From positions 62,001-126,000 of the forward strand of contig CAJIYR010000001.1 in NCBI GenBank assembly GCA_905181735.1: a DNA stretch of 64,000 nt, given 5' to 3'. Positions 1-9,843 of this stretch are shown one piece after another. The position numbers and the translations under genes were made by a program. Source of the DNA: an uncultured Hyphomicrobiales bacterium. Its GTDB lineage: Bacteria > Pseudomonadota > Alphaproteobacteria > Rhizobiales > TMED25. Within the stretch, counting starts at the first letter, position 1. Each line of letters begins with the position of its first letter. The notes under the pieces are model-generated. The model saw only the letters and a list, made by a program, of their open reading frames with translations. It made no database searches and was not told where the DNA came from.

Positions 1-1027
1 TTTTTTTTAATAAAAATGCATTTACGGCAATCTCGTTAGCCTTACTATATACAATAGGAGCTCCACATCCAACATCTATGACGTAACGTGCCAAAGAAAG
101 AGATGGAAATCTTTTTAAGTCAGGGCTACTGAACGATAAGTTTTTAATTTCTGAAAAATTTATCGTTTTAATGGCGTTAGGCATGTAATTAGGCCAAAAT
201 ATAGCTGATGATATAGGTAGCCTCATGTCTGGATCACCTAACTGTGCTATCGTAGATCCGTCTTTTAAATTTACCATTGAATGTACAATTGATTGAGGAT
301 GTATAATTACATCAATGTCTTGGTGTTTTAAATCAAACAAATAGCAAGCTTCAATAATCTCAAGACCTTTATTCATCATTGAAGCGGAGTCTATTGTAAT
401 TTTCTTTCCCATTGTCCAGGTGGGATGCTTTAGCGCTTCAGAGGGAGTTATATTCTCCATGTCTTTTTTACTGTAATTAAGAAATGGCCCACCAGATGCA
501 GTAATAATTATATTTTCAATATCTTTTTTATCAAATTTTTCAAGTATATTAAATATTGCACTATGCTCAGAATCAACAGGTATTATCTTTGTGTTATGTT
601 TTTTAGCTAAGTTGAAAAGAATTTGACCTCCACATACAATGCTTTCTTTATTAGCTAACGCTAATATACCAGTATTCCCTATACACGAGAAGGTTGATGA
701 AATGCCCTCGTTACCTGAAATAGCACATACAGTAATGTCAGACTTCATCTTTGCAATAGACAATATAGAATCATAACCAGATTCGACAATAATCGATGTT
801 TTTTCTAATAAATATTTTAATTTTTTATAATGAATTTTGTTCCCAATAATAACGTATTTAGGATTGAATTTTAGCGCCTGCTTTGCTAATAATCGATAAT
901 TATTATTTCCAGTAATCGCAAGCACATCAAACAATGAATTTCTTTCAATAACATTTAACGTATTGGAACCAACAGAACCTGTTGAACCTAATATAATAAT
1001 TTTCTTTAAAGCGTTATCGGTATTCAT
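1..1027 (-). CDS. dxr: 1-deoxy-D-xylulose 5-phosphate reductoisomerase (3' end cut by window edge)
   Basis: DXP reductoisomerase makes 2-C-methyl-D-erythritol 4-phosphate, the committed step of the non-mevalonate isoprenoid pathway, in the cytoplasm with NADPH. I translated this frame by hand. It opens with MNTDNALKKIIILGSTGSVG, which holds the GSTGSVG nucleotide-binding loop. It continues through ALANKESIVCGG, PVDSEHSAIF, ITASGGPF, HPTWTMGKKITIDSASMMNKG and IIHPQSIVHSMV, all DXR signatures. The frame is still open at base 1 (about 342 of the usual 390 residues), so the C-terminal helical part lies outside. Its ATG overlaps the cdsA stop by four bases (ATGA), indicating translational coupling. 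Identification is firm. Confidence 0.96.
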   Translation of the reverse strand, partial: MNTDNALKKIIILGSTGSVGSNTLNVIERNSLFDVLAITGNNNYRLLAKQALKFNPKYVIIGNKIHYKKLKYLLEKTSIIVESGYDSILSIAKMKSDITVCAISGNEGISSTFSCIGNTGILALANKESIVCGGQILFNLAKKHNTKIIPVDSEHSAIFNILEKFDKKDIENIIITASGGPFLNYSKKDMENITPSEALKHPTWTMGKKITIDSASMMNKGLEIIEACYLFDLKHQDIDVIIHPQSIVHSMVNLKDGSTIAQLGDPDMRLPISSAIFWPNYMPNAIKTINFSEIKNLSFSSPDLKRFPSLSLARYVIDVGCGAPIVYSKANEIAVNAFLLKK

Positions 1028-1857
1028 ATTAAAAAACTTTCGGATAGGTTTTTATAATCATCGAAAAATACTACTAATAGAAATAATAAAATTGCCATAC
1101 CCAATGCTACACCTATCAAGCTATCTGCACGATCAATAAATCCGCCGTGCCCTGGTATCAAATTACTAGATTCATCACTTTTAAAATACCTTTTCAAGAA
1201 AGAAGCAAAAAGGTCTCCAATGATTGATAAAAAAGATAACAAAGAAAAAAAGATGACCATCATCAGAGTATAGCTTGCAAAAAAATCATAAAAAAGTACA
1301 CTAAGAACAGCGGTACTAATCAAGATACCAAAAAAAGCTCCTGAAATAGTTTTATTAGGAGATATTCTGGGAGCAAGCTTTGGACCACCAATTAATTTTC
1401 CCATAAAATATGCAGAAGTATCTGATATCCATGTTACAAGGAATACCATTAAGACCATCTCAAAACCATAAATTTTATTTTGCCTAAGAACGATGAGAAT
1501 AACGGATGGAAGCAATGAATACAAAAAAGCAAATAAATACCACTGGTTTTTGGAATTAAATAAAATATTGGATAACGCGATTACTAAAATAAAAACTAAA
1601 GAAAGTACAAGTAATTCATAAAAATGCTGGATAAAGGCATAATAATTTATAAAAACAGAGAATAGAGACAGTAACAGAAATATTTTATACCGTTTCTCTA
1701 TCTTTTTTTGAATTAAATTATTAAATTCATACAAAATTAAAATTGACAACAAACTTAAAATTATAAAAAATAAATATCCCCCAATCCATATCGATATTAA
1801 CAACAAAGGGATCAAAAAAAGTGAAGATAATATTCTTAGCATTAAATTATTATTCAT
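1024..1857 (-). CDS. cdsA: Phosphatidate cytidylyltransferase (CDP-diglyceride synthase)
   Basis: This inner-membrane enzyme makes CDP-diacylglycerol from phosphatidic acid and CTP, the entry point to phospholipid head-group synthesis. The 277-residue protein is almost entirely hydrophobic, with about eight predicted membrane segments. Near the C-terminus (roughly residues 220-250) it carries the CDS signature: SFLKR, then a few residues later KSDE and PGHGGFIDRADSLIG, including the conserved H-G-G and D-R-x-D. It sits between uppS (26 bases upstream) and dxr (4-base overlap), the usual order in proteobacteria. No strong ribosome-binding site precedes the ATG. Confidence 0.94.
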   Translation of the reverse strand: MNNNLMLRILSSLFLIPLLLISIWIGGYLFFIILSLLSILILYEFNNLIQKKIEKRYKIFLLLSLFSVFINYYAFIQHFYELLVLSLVFILVIALSNILFNSKNQWYLFAFLYSLLPSVILIVLRQNKIYGFEMVLMVFLVTWISDTSAYFMGKLIGGPKLAPRISPNKTISGAFFGILISTAVLSVLFYDFFASYTLMMVIFFSLLSFLSIIGDLFASFLKRYFKSDESSNLIPGHGGFIDRADSLIGVALGMAILLFLLVVFFDDYKNLSESFLI

Positions 1858-1883
1858 ATCAATTGCACAACATTAATTTTCAC

Positions 1884-2606
1884 TCAGAAAACATCTGAGC
1901 CAAAACGCCTTTCTCTATCTTGATATTGAGATATTGCTTTTCTAAAAGAAATCTCATTAAAATCTGGCCAGAGCGTATCAACAAATACAAATTCGGAATA
2001 AGCGCATTGCCATAGCAAGAAATTACTTATTCTCTTTTCGCCGCTAGTTCTTATTATTAAATCAGGATCAGGTATATTTGCGGTATCCAAGTACGTAGAA
2101 ATTGTGTCTTCGTTTATTTCAGTACTATCAAGAACACCACCGCTTATATCAACTATGATTTTATTTAAAGCTCTAGTTATCTCGTTCCTACCACTGTAAT
2201 TAAATGCAGCAATTAAATTTAATCCCGTATTTTTGGATGTAGCTGCCTCAGCTCTTTTAATTAAATTAAAAATATCCTGATCTAATCCAGTTGAATTTCC
2301 AATAACCCTGATTCTAACATTGAGATCTTTTATTAAAGATAAATCATTTACAACGAAAGCTTTTAAAAGATTCATTAAGTTTTTTACTTCATTAACAGGT
2401 CTTTTCCAATTTTCAATGCTAAAGCTATATAACGTTAAGTGCTTAATATTAAGATCCGATGCGACTCGAACAATTTTAAGCAATGCTTTGGCACCGCTTT
2501 TGTGTCCTTCTGAAACGTCTTTATTATTATTTTCAGCCCACCTTCTATTACCATCCATAATTATAGCAATATGATCTGGAAAATTATGAATTTGAGTAGA
2601 CTCCAT
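1884..2606 (-). CDS. uppS: Undecaprenyl diphosphate synthase (cis-prenyltransferase)
   Basis: The enzyme condenses isopentenyl diphosphate onto farnesyl diphosphate to form the C55 lipid carrier for peptidoglycan and other surface glycans. The 240-residue protein has the N-terminal family motif HIAIIMDGNRRWAE, with the catalytic Asp in MDGNRRW. It also has LTLYSFSIENWKRP in the middle and the C-terminal substrate-binding stretch DLIIRTSGEKRISNFLLWQ, followed by the WPDF motif. Length is normal for the family. A GAGG sequence lies 11 bases before the ATG. It follows frr in the same direction and precedes cdsA. Confidence 0.96.
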   Translation of the reverse strand: MESTQIHNFPDHIAIIMDGNRRWAENNNKDVSEGHKSGAKALLKIVRVASDLNIKHLTLYSFSIENWKRPVNEVKNLMNLLKAFVVNDLSLIKDLNVRIRVIGNSTGLDQDIFNLIKRAEAATSKNTGLNLIAAFNYSGRNEITRALNKIIVDISGGVLDSTEINEDTISTYLDTANIPDPDLIIRTSGEKRISNFLLWQCAYSEFVFVDTLWPDFNEISFRKAISQYQDRERRFGSDVF

Positions 2607-2639
2607 TGATATTAAAACCTCTATTAAAACAATGCTATT

Positions 2640-3206
2640 CTATACATTCATTATTTCACTGACTTTTTGGCTATACAGATCATCAACTTCTTTTATAAGA
2701 TTATCCGTTATTACCTGTATCTCGTTACCCCAAGATTTATTTTCATCTTTACTAATATCACTATTTTTCTCTAATTTCTTTAATTTATCCATACCATCTC
2801 TTCTAACATTTCTAATGGATATTTTTGTATTTTCAGCATATTTTGCTGCAATTTTTGATAGATCCTGGCGCCTTTCAGTGTTTAACTCTGGAAGAGGTAT
2901 TCTGATTAACATCCCGTCAACCATAGGGTTAAGACCCAAATCTGATGTTCTAATAGCTTTTTCTATTTGATCTAACTGGGATTTATCCCAAACCTGAACT
3001 GAAATTGATCTTGGCTCAGGAACGCTTATGGTAGACAATTGATTAATCGGTAACTTTGACCCATATGCATCTATAGTAATAGGATCAAGTAATGATGCAC
3101 TAGCTCGTCCAGTTCTAAGTCCAGCAAAATCATTTTTTAAAGAAGTTATCCCACCTGTCATCCTTCTTTTTAAGTCATCAATATCTATTTTGTTGATCTC
3201 TGTCAT
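2640..3206 (-). CDS. frr: Ribosome recycling factor
   Basis: RRF works with EF-G to split post-termination ribosomes from mRNA. The 188-residue protein has the family length (about 185) and typical blocks: DFAGLRTGRASASLLDPI near the N-terminus, a central PEPRSISVQVWDKSQ, and DGMLIRIPLPELNTERRQDL. A basic, helical C-terminal half follows, with ISIRNVRRDGMDKLKKLEK. A strong AGGAG lies six bases before the ATG. It sits 19 bases downstream of pyrH, the near-universal bacterial neighbour order tsf-pyrH-frr. Confidence 0.97.
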   Translation of the reverse strand: MTEINKIDIDDLKRRMTGGITSLKNDFAGLRTGRASASLLDPITIDAYGSKLPINQLSTISVPEPRSISVQVWDKSQLDQIEKAIRTSDLGLNPMVDGMLIRIPLPELNTERRQDLSKIAAKYAENTKISIRNVRRDGMDKLKKLEKNSDISKDENKSWGNEIQVITDNLIKEVDDLYSQKVSEIMNV

Positions 3207-3225
3207 AATAATCTCCTTAATAATC

Positions 3226-3939
3226 TTAACTAACTATAGTAAAGCTGCCATTTCCATGCAAAACATTATTTAATTGATTCTTCTTTTTTATAGAAAAAAC
3301 CAAAATAGGCAAATTGTTTTCATCGGCTAATGAAATAGCCGTCATGTCCATAACCAACAATTTTTTTTCAAGAACGTCTCGGTAAGATAACTTGTCAAAT
3401 TTAATTGCATCATTATATCTATGGGGATCTTTATCATAAATGCCATCTACTTTAGTTGCTTTAAGAATTATATCACAATCCATTTCAAGGCCCCTAATTA
3501 CAGCTGTAGTATCAGTTGTAAAAAAAGGATTCCCCGTACCTGCAACAAATATTAAAATATTATTTTCTTCAAATAATTTTTTTGCTTCTTCAATATTGTA
3601 GGAATTACATACATTTTCAATTTTTAACGCAGAATACAAAACAACAGGTAATTTTAATTTTTTTAATGAATTTTTTAAAGTAATACCGTTAATGATAGTT
3701 GATATCATTCCAACATAGTCGGCATCAGTTCGTTCCATTGAAAATTCTTTATTGTTAACTCCCCTAAAGATATTTCCACCACCAATGACAATTGATAATT
3801 TTATATCATCATCATATGCGTTCTTTATCTCGCTTGAAATAGAATTGAGTATATCAAAATCAATACCAAAAGATTTTTTACCCATTAAAACTTCACCAGA
3901 AAGTTTTAACAAGACCTTTTTATACAAAGGTTTATCCAT
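3226..3939 (-). CDS. pyrH: UMP kinase
   Basis: This cytoplasmic kinase phosphorylates UMP to UDP in pyrimidine nucleotide synthesis. It belongs to the amino-acid-kinase fold and is unrelated to eukaryotic UMP kinases. The 237-residue protein begins YKKVLLKLSGEVLMG, with the glycine-rich phosphate loop, and has VIGGGNIFRG. It also contains the DADYVGMISTIINGI block, VAGTGNPFFTTDTTAVIRG and LKATKVDGIYDKDP. A GAGG lies four bases before the ATG. It lies between tsf and frr, consistent with joint expression with translation factors. Confidence 0.96.
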   Translation of the reverse strand: MDKPLYKKVLLKLSGEVLMGKKSFGIDFDILNSISSEIKNAYDDDIKLSIVIGGGNIFRGVNNKEFSMERTDADYVGMISTIINGITLKNSLKKLKLPVVLYSALKIENVCNSYNIEEAKKLFEENNILIFVAGTGNPFFTTDTTAVIRGLEMDCDIILKATKVDGIYDKDPHRYNDAIKFDKLSYRDVLEKKLLVMDMTAISLADENNLPILVFSIKKKNQLNNVLHGNGSFTIVS

Positions 3940-3981
3940 ACGACCTCTTGAAAATTTCTGAAATGAAAAATTTAAAAAAAA

Positions 3982-4899
3982 TTATGATTTTGCCATAGTC
4001 GCAGCAACTTCATCTGCAAAGTTTTCTTCTTTCTTTTCCAAACCTTCACCCAACTCCATTCTAATAAAACTTGACAAGTTTATTGGATGACCGATCTCTT
4101 TAGATTTGATTGCTATTAAATCATTAATCTTTGTTTCGTTGTCTATAACAAAAGTTTGTGACAATAGAACATTTTCTTCCAGGAATTTATTAATTTTCCC
4201 TTCTACCATTTTTTCAATTATATTTTGAGGTCTTCCAGTTTCGTTTGCCTGCTCTGTTATAATTGCTCTTTCTTTATTTAGTGTGTCTTTATCAACATCT
4301 TCTATATTCAAAGAAATTGGATTTAGAGCAGCTATGTGCATAGCAAGTTGTTTCCCTAAATCTAAAACTAAGCCACTCTCCGCCGTTGTTTCAATCGAAA
4401 GCAATACACCAATTTTTCCAAGATTATTTGCTACGGAATTATGTATGTAACTTACAATTACACCTTTTTCTACATTAAGAGACTTAAACCTTCTTAAATT
4501 TAAATTCTCACCTATTGTAGTTATTTTCTCCTTAATTTCCTCGGCAACAGTAATTTTACTATTTGGGTACATTTCATTCAGGGGATCAACTGAGTTTATA
4601 GAAACAGATAAAATGTTTGTAACAAGATTTTGGAACTCAACATTCCTTGCAACAAAATCTGTTTCAGAATTTAATTCAATTATTGCAGATGTATTGCCAT
4701 TTACAATTGTACCTATCAATCCTTCTGTAGCAATCCTATCAGCTTTTTTTGCTGCCTTTGATATCCCCTTAGCTCTAAGCCAGTCGATTGCTTCTGAAAT
4801 ATTCCCTCCTGTTTCAGTTAGAGCATTCTTGCAATCCATCATACCAACGCCAGTCTTTTCTCTTAAATCTTTAACCATTTGAGCAGTAATATTCGCCAT
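3982..4899 (-). CDS. tsf: Elongation factor Ts
   Basis: EF-Ts is the guanine-nucleotide exchange factor for EF-Tu. The protein starts MANITAQMVKDLREKTGVGM, the standard N-terminal UBA-like domain with the TGVGMMDCKNAL block. It has ELNSETDFVARN for the EF-Tu-binding core and a full-length dimerisation region, about 305 residues in all. Two adjacent ATG codons exist; I chose the second (4899) because it matches the family N-terminus M-A-x-I-T. The Shine-Dalgarno is weak for both. It lies 58 bases downstream of rpsB, the conserved rpsB-tsf pair. Confidence 0.96.
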   Translation of the reverse strand: MANITAQMVKDLREKTGVGMMDCKNALTETGGNISEAIDWLRAKGISKAAKKADRIATEGLIGTIVNGNTSAIIELNSETDFVARNVEFQNLVTNILSVSINSVDPLNEMYPNSKITVAEEIKEKITTIGENLNLRRFKSLNVEKGVIVSYIHNSVANNLGKIGVLLSIETTAESGLVLDLGKQLAMHIAALNPISLNIEDVDKDTLNKERAIITEQANETGRPQNIIEKMVEGKINKFLEENVLLSQTFVIDNETKINDLIAIKSKEIGHPINLSSFIRMELGEGLEKKEENFADEVAATMAKS

Positions 4900-4957
4900 C
4901 ATCGTTTCACTTATCTTAAAATTGAAATTTAAAAATTATTAATATTAATTTATACTA

Positions 4958-5854
4958 TTATTTGCTATCTAATTCGCCTGTAGCAGCTAAAATTGAAGGC
5001 TCCACAGTGCCATTAGAAGGAACTTCTTTATCACTCGATATAACTAGAGGATCAATGACTTTTTCCACAGTACCCTTGTCTTTAGACTGCTCGTCTAATA
5101 TAGCTTTATCTTCAATTGATAAACTTGGTTCAACACTCTCACCGATATCAACTCCGGATTTTACAACAGATTCCGAAATACCGTCTAATATAGCCTTCTC
5201 TACAAGCCCACAATATAATTCAATAGCTCTTGACGCATCATCATTCCCAGGAATTGGGTAATCAATACCGTCAGGATTAGAGTTAGTGTCTAAAATAGCA
5301 ACAACAGGTATATTAAGTTTTTTTGCCTCTTGAATTGCAATTGCTTCTTTATTTGAATCTATAACAAATAATATAGAAGGAACGCCACCCATGTCTTTAA
5401 TTCCACCAATAGCACGATTAAGTTTATTGTATTGACGAGTCATCTTAAGAACTTCTTTTTTTGTTAAGCCCTGATTCTCGTCTTTCAATGATTCTTCTAA
5501 TTCTTTAAAACGTTTAATTGAATTTGATACCGTTTTCCAGTTAGTTAAAGTGCCACCCATCCATACGTGGTTTATATAATATTGAGCAGATCTTTTGGCT
5601 GCTTCAGAGATATGATCTGATGCTTGTCTTTTTGTTCCAACAAACAAAATACGACCGCCTGATGCAGCAACATTTCTTATCGCAAGCAATGCTTGGTGTA
5701 ACAAAGGCACTGTTTGTGATAAATCTATTATATGAACACCGTTTCTTTTTCCAAAGATAAACGGTTCCATCTTAGGATTCCATCTTTGTTTTTTGTGACC
5801 AAAGTGAATACCTGCTTCTAATAACTCGCGCATTGAAAATTCTGGTAATGACAT
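4958..5854 (-). CDS. rpsB: 30S ribosomal protein S2 with acidic C-terminal tail
   Basis: S2 is a small-subunit protein that bridges head and body and supports S1 binding. The conserved body runs from [20 protein letters not shown] through [20 protein letters not shown] and [13 protein letters not shown]. After that comes a tail of about 70 residues rich in Glu, Asp and Ser with little predicted structure; such tails occur in alphaproteobacterial S2. The open frame extends ten codons further upstream. The start at 5854 is preferred because AGGAG lies six bases before that ATG and the family N-terminus begins there, giving 298 residues. Confidence 0.96.
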   Translation of the reverse strand: MSLPEFSMRELLEAGIHFGHKKQRWNPKMEPFIFGKRNGVHIIDLSQTVPLLHQALLAIRNVAASGGRILFVGTKRQASDHISEAAKRSAQYYINHVWMGGTLTNWKTVSNSIKRFKELEESLKDENQGLTKKEVLKMTRQYNKLNRAIGGIKDMGGVPSILFVIDSNKEAIAIQEAKKLNIPVVAILDTNSNPDGIDYPIPGNDDASRAIELYCGLVEKAILDGISESVVKSGVDIGESVEPSLSIEDKAILDEQSKDKGTVEKVIDPLVISSDKEVPSNGTVEPSILAATGELDSK

Positions 5855-6010
5855 TTCTTTCTCCTGAACCGGTTTTGTCCCCACAAAGCTATGATTTTAT
5901 AAATAAAACACCGGGTCATGCTCTGTGTATGTGATTATTTTCTTATATGATGTATATGACGTAATAAAAAAAAATACAAGAAAGATTTAAAATAATAATA
6001 CTAAATATAT

Positions 6011-9000
6011 CTAACTTACACTATCTACAGAAACAATACCCGGTACGGAGATTATATCTGTTTGTATCTCTTGATTAAATAAAAAATAATCTCCGAGTTT
6101 TAGTTCAATCTGTTTTTTTAATGTTTTGTCATAAAAAGCTATGTAAACAATACTGTTACCACCGTCTTCAACTAACTTTGAAACAACTTCCTCTATAGAT
6201 GCATCTCCACTTAGAACTATTCTGAAAACCTTCTTTGCAACTTCTTTCGATTGAGTTATTTTTGGTATATTTGATTTGAGTTGCATGCTATTGCTAATAT
6301 CATCTTCATTCGAATTCTTACAAAGCTCACTGTCGATTATTTGAACGTCATTTATTTTCAAACGAATTCTCTCTGATTCTAATTCTGCGTCAACTTTCAC
6401 AATTACAGAGTTTCCAGCCACAAGTATGTCATTATATTTACTCAAAATATCTGAGAAAACTATTGTTTCATATTCATCGCTAGAATCAGAAAATCTAATA
6501 AATGAATAATTCCTTCCAGTCTTTCCCCTTCTGTCCATTCTATTTGTAATTATACCAGCGAGCCTTGCTTCTTTATGTGATTTAGTTAGAACATTCTCTT
6601 TAAAATCAACCCAACTTGAAACTCTTTGCTTTTTAAAATAAGCACTGTAACTATCTAGAGGGTGACCAGAGATATAAGTTCCTATTGAATTAAATTCATT
6701 ATTCAATCTTGTGATCTCATCCCAATTTTTTGTTTCGACAAGTGTAAATTGGTTTTCAGATGAATCTCCTAGACTACCAAATATATCAGTTTGTCCGTCT
6801 TGTTTTTTATTAAAAAGCCGATGAGCTTCAGAGAGTAATAATTCAATGTACTTGAATAACTTAGCTCTATTTGTCTCAATAACATCGAATGCTCCTCCGC
6901 ATATTAAACTTTCAAATGATCTTTTATTAACAAAATGTGGGTCAATTCTTGATATAAAATCTGTTACCGATTTAAATTCTCCATTTTCATGTCTTTCATT
7001 ACAAATATAATCAACACATTGATTACCAACATTTTTTAAAGCGGCTAGCGAGAATCTTATTGCCTTACCTTCAATTCTAAAATCAACATTAGAACTATTG
7101 ATAGAAGGAGGAAGTATCTTTATAGTCATTCTTTTAGCTTCTGAAATAAAATTAGCTAATTTATCAGCATTTCCAATATCAAGGGTCAATAATGCAGACA
7201 TAAATGCCAAAGGGTAATTTGCTTTTAAAAATGCAGTTTGGTATGCAATAAGAGCATAAGCAGCTGAATGAGCCTTGTTAAAGCCATAGCCAGCAAATTT
7301 ATCAACTAAATCGAATATATATTCAGATTTTTTTCTATTTACTCCATTTTCTTCAGCTCCAATTATAAACTTATCTCTTTGTGCGTCCATCTCTGATTTT
7401 ATCTTTTTTCCCATTGCGCGTCTTAATAAATCCGCTTCGCCAGCAGAAAATCCAGATAATTTTTGAGCAATTTGTATTACCTGCTCTTGATAGATTATAA
7501 CACCATAAGTATCGGCTATTATTGGCTCTATAAGTTCATGTAGCTTTTCTGGTTCCTCTTTGCCATGTTTAGAAGCTAGATACTTTGGAATGTTTTCCAT
7601 TGGTCCTGGTCTAAATAATGCAACAAGAGCAATTAAATCATCAAAATTTTCTGGCTGCGCTCTTACCAACAAATCCTTCATACCCGGACTCTCAAACTGA
7701 AAAACACCAGACGTCTCTCCGTCACTAAAAAGCTTAAGCGTAGTAACATCATCAAGAGGTATTGTTTGTATATCAATATTAACATCTATTGAGGCAAGTT
7801 GCTTTACGCATTCGCTAATTAAGGTTAAAGTTTTCAATCCCAATATATCAAACTTAACCAACCCAGCCTGCTCTACCCATTTCATACTGAACTGAGTGAC
7901 GGGTATTTCTGTCCGCGGATCTCGGTATAACGGCACAAGCTCAACAAGAGGCCTATCTCCAATCACAACTCCCGCAGCATGCGTAGAGGCATGCCTATTT
8001 AACCCCTCTAAAGATACGCCTATTTTTAATAACTTATCAACCGCCTCATCTTCTTCTCTTGCAATTTGCAAGCTCTTCTCTTGTTCTATTGCTTCAGACA
8101 AAGTCATCGGGTTTGCCGGATTACTTGGCACCAATTTACACAATCTATCAACTTGACTATAAGGCATTTGCAATACCCTACCAACGTCCCTCAGAACAGC
8201 TCTAGCTTGCAACTTTCCAAATGTAATAATCTGCGCAACTTTATCGTGACCATAATAATCTCTTATATGATTAATTACCTCATCCCTTCTAACGGGACAA
8301 AAATCAATATCAAAATCAGGCATTGAAACACGATAAGGGTTTAAAAACCTTTCAAAGACTAAGCCAAATTTTATTGGATCTAAATCTGTTATGCTCAATG
8401 ACCACGCAACCAAAGATCCAGCACCTGACCCCCTACCAGGACCTACCGGTATTTTATTATCCTTAGACCAAGTTATAATCTCTGAAACTATCAAGAAATA
8501 ACCAGGATAATCCATATCTATGATTATTTTTAACTCGTTTGTTAATCTTTCTTCGTAATCAGATATGGAATAGTTATCCGACACACCGAATTGTTTAATT
8601 CTATTAGACAACCCAATTTTAGCAAGCTCAGTCAGACGATCTGACTCATTGTCAGATTCCTTATTATTATCGCTTTTCTTTGTCTTATCATTAAATTTAG
8701 GAAGAATTGGATTACGTATCATTGGTCTTTCGATACACCTAGTAGCTATTTCTATTGTGTTGTCGATAGCTTCAGGTAAATCAGAAAAAAGTTCTCTCAT
8801 TGCAAGCGGTGATTTAAAATAATTTTCAGGTGTTAAGCGATGCCTATTCTCATTGGCAACATAATCTGATTCAGCTATACACTTTAAAACATCATTTGAT
8901 TCGAAGTCGTCTTTAGTTTTAAAAAAAATATTATTAGTCGCAACAATTGGAATGTCCATATCATATGCAAAATTTAATTGTTGATCCTCAATTAAACTTT

Positions 9001-9553
9001 CCCCAACAGCTAAATGTCTTTGTATTTCTATATAAACTCTATCGTTAAAAGTATTTTTAATTAATTTTAACTTCTCAAAAGCATCGTCACGTTTATTTGC
9101 TATCAAATCTTTTCCAACAAAACCTTCAAGGCCACCAGTTAAGAGGATTAAATCCTCATTATTTTTAACAAGATAATCAATATTTACAAAAGGTACAGTT
9201 GAATTCTGATAATCATAGGAATGACTTGAAATCTTCATTAAATTTTTGTAACCATTATTATTTTTTGCTAACAAACACACCTTAGATAAATCTGTTGCAG
9301 CAATAGATTTACCACCAACATTGTCATCATTAAAACTTAGATTAACAGTACTTCCTACAATAGGTTGTATTCCAGAATTTGCCATATATTCAGAAAACTC
9401 TAAAGCGCCAAATAAATTATTTGAATCAGTTAACCCTATAGCTGGAATACCATATTCATGACAAAGATCTATTATTTGCTTAAAGTGTAAAGACCCTTCA
9501 AGTAATGAATATGTTGATCTTGTTCTTAAATGTATAAAATCGGGATTTTTCAC
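6011..9553 (-). CDS. dnaE: DNA polymerase III alpha subunit
   Basis: This is the catalytic subunit of the replicative polymerase. Order of domains: N-terminal PHP domain (from FIHLRTRSTYSLLEG), polymerase core with PVGPGRGSGAGSLVAW and the catalytic acidic triplet region PDFDIDF near residue 411, then GVIIYQEQVIQIAQKLSGF. A helix-hairpin-helix region and a C-terminal OB fold (ARLAGIITNRMDRRGKTGR) follow. The PHP metal motif is changed: the second His of the E. coli HLRVH is Arg here, as I recall from other alphaproteobacteria. Start is ambiguous between GTG at 9553 and TTG at 9556; GGAG lies 9 or 6 bases upstream. About 1180 residues, normal for DnaE1. Confidence 0.96.
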   Translation of the reverse strand: MKNPDFIHLRTRSTYSLLEGSLHFKQIIDLCHEYGIPAIGLTDSNNLFGALEFSEYMANSGIQPIVGSTVNLSFNDDNVGGKSIAATDLSKVCLLAKNNNGYKNLMKISSHSYDYQNSTVPFVNIDYLVKNNEDLILLTGGLEGFVGKDLIANKRDDAFEKLKLIKNTFNDRVYIEIQRHLAVGESLIEDQQLNFAYDMDIPIVATNNIFFKTKDDFESNDVLKCIAESDYVANENRHRLTPENYFKSPLAMRELFSDLPEAIDNTIEIATRCIERPMIRNPILPKFNDKTKKSDNNKESDNESDRLTELAKIGLSNRIKQFGVSDNYSISDYEERLTNELKIIIDMDYPGYFLIVSEIITWSKDNKIPVGPGRGSGAGSLVAWSLSITDLDPIKFGLVFERFLNPYRVSMPDFDIDFCPVRRDEVINHIRDYYGHDKVAQIITFGKLQARAVLRDVGRVLQMPYSQVDRLCKLVPSNPANPMTLSEAIEQEKSLQIAREEDEAVDKLLKIGVSLEGLNRHASTHAAGVVIGDRPLVELVPLYRDPRTEIPVTQFSMKWVEQAGLVKFDILGLKTLTLISECVKQLASIDVNIDIQTIPLDDVTTLKLFSDGETSGVFQFESPGMKDLLVRAQPENFDDLIALVALFRPGPMENIPKYLASKHGKEEPEKLHELIEPIIADTYGVIIYQEQVIQIAQKLSGFSAGEADLLRRAMGKKIKSEMDAQRDKFIIGAEENGVNRKKSEYIFDLVDKFAGYGFNKAHSAAYALIAYQTAFLKANYPLAFMSALLTLDIGNADKLANFISEAKRMTIKILPPSINSSNVDFRIEGKAIRFSLAALKNVGNQCVDYICNERHENGEFKSVTDFISRIDPHFVNKRSFESLICGGAFDVIETNRAKLFKYIELLLSEAHRLFNKKQDGQTDIFGSLGDSSENQFTLVETKNWDEITRLNNEFNSIGTYISGHPLDSYSAYFKKQRVSSWVDFKENVLTKSHKEARLAGIITNRMDRRGKTGRNYSFIRFSDSSDEYETIVFSDILSKYNDILVAGNSVIVKVDAELESERIRLKINDVQIIDSELCKNSNEDDISNSMQLKSNIPKITQSKEVAKKVFRIVLSGDASIEEVVSKLVEDGGNSIVYIAFYDKTLKKQIELKLGDYFLFNQEIQTDIISVPGIVSVDSVS

Positions 9554-9664
9554 CAATTAATGCTCCAAAAATTTATATCATTTTGCATGAACATTTTGAC
9601 AAAGTCACTGTTATGTGGAAGATTATTAAAATATGGATTAATTCAGCTGTGGACAATAATAGAA

Positions 9665-9778
9665 TTAAAATGAAAGCAAAATTTCTGACCATTTAACTAA
9701 CATAATAAAAAAAACTAACATTGAACTTAGAGCCACAAAATCTTTAAGGTAAATTTTACTTATATTAAATAAATTCAT
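9665..9778 (-). CDS. Possible 37-residue single-pass membrane protein
   Basis: This is an unrecognised small ORF found by reading the dnaE-metC gap. It begins ATG at 9778 with AGGAA six bases upstream (AAAGGAATATACT then ATG), a better ribosome-binding site than most genes here, and ends TAA at 9665. The product starts MNLFNISKIYLKDFVALSSM, followed by a hydrophobic stretch (LVFFIMLVKW) and a short tail ending in SEILLSF. This suggests a positive-inside N-terminus and one membrane helix. It points the same way as dnaE, about 110 bases before it. No family is assigned. The reading frame could be chance, but the start signal and amphipathic pattern argue for translation. Confidence 0.4.
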   Translation of the reverse strand: MNLFNISKIYLKDFVALSSMLVFFIMLVKWSEILLSF

Positions 9779-9843
9779 AGTATATTCCTTTTTTGTTTAT
9801 GTTATGTTCTAATTTTGTTCTTTTGTCAAGTGTAATAAAACTA

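Noticed and set aside
2632-2970. Plus-strand ORF of 112 codons over frr
   Set aside because: It lies wholly antisense to the well-supported frr gene and shows no family features or start signal; similar shadow frames over tsf, dnaE, hppA and the MFS genes were dropped for the same reason.
5869-5914. CCGGT / ACCGG repeat in the rpsB leader, possible ribosomal-protein leader structure
   Set aside because: Only five pairs with a mismatch beyond them, and each arm lies near a self-complementary ACCGGT; not enough to call an autoregulatory element.
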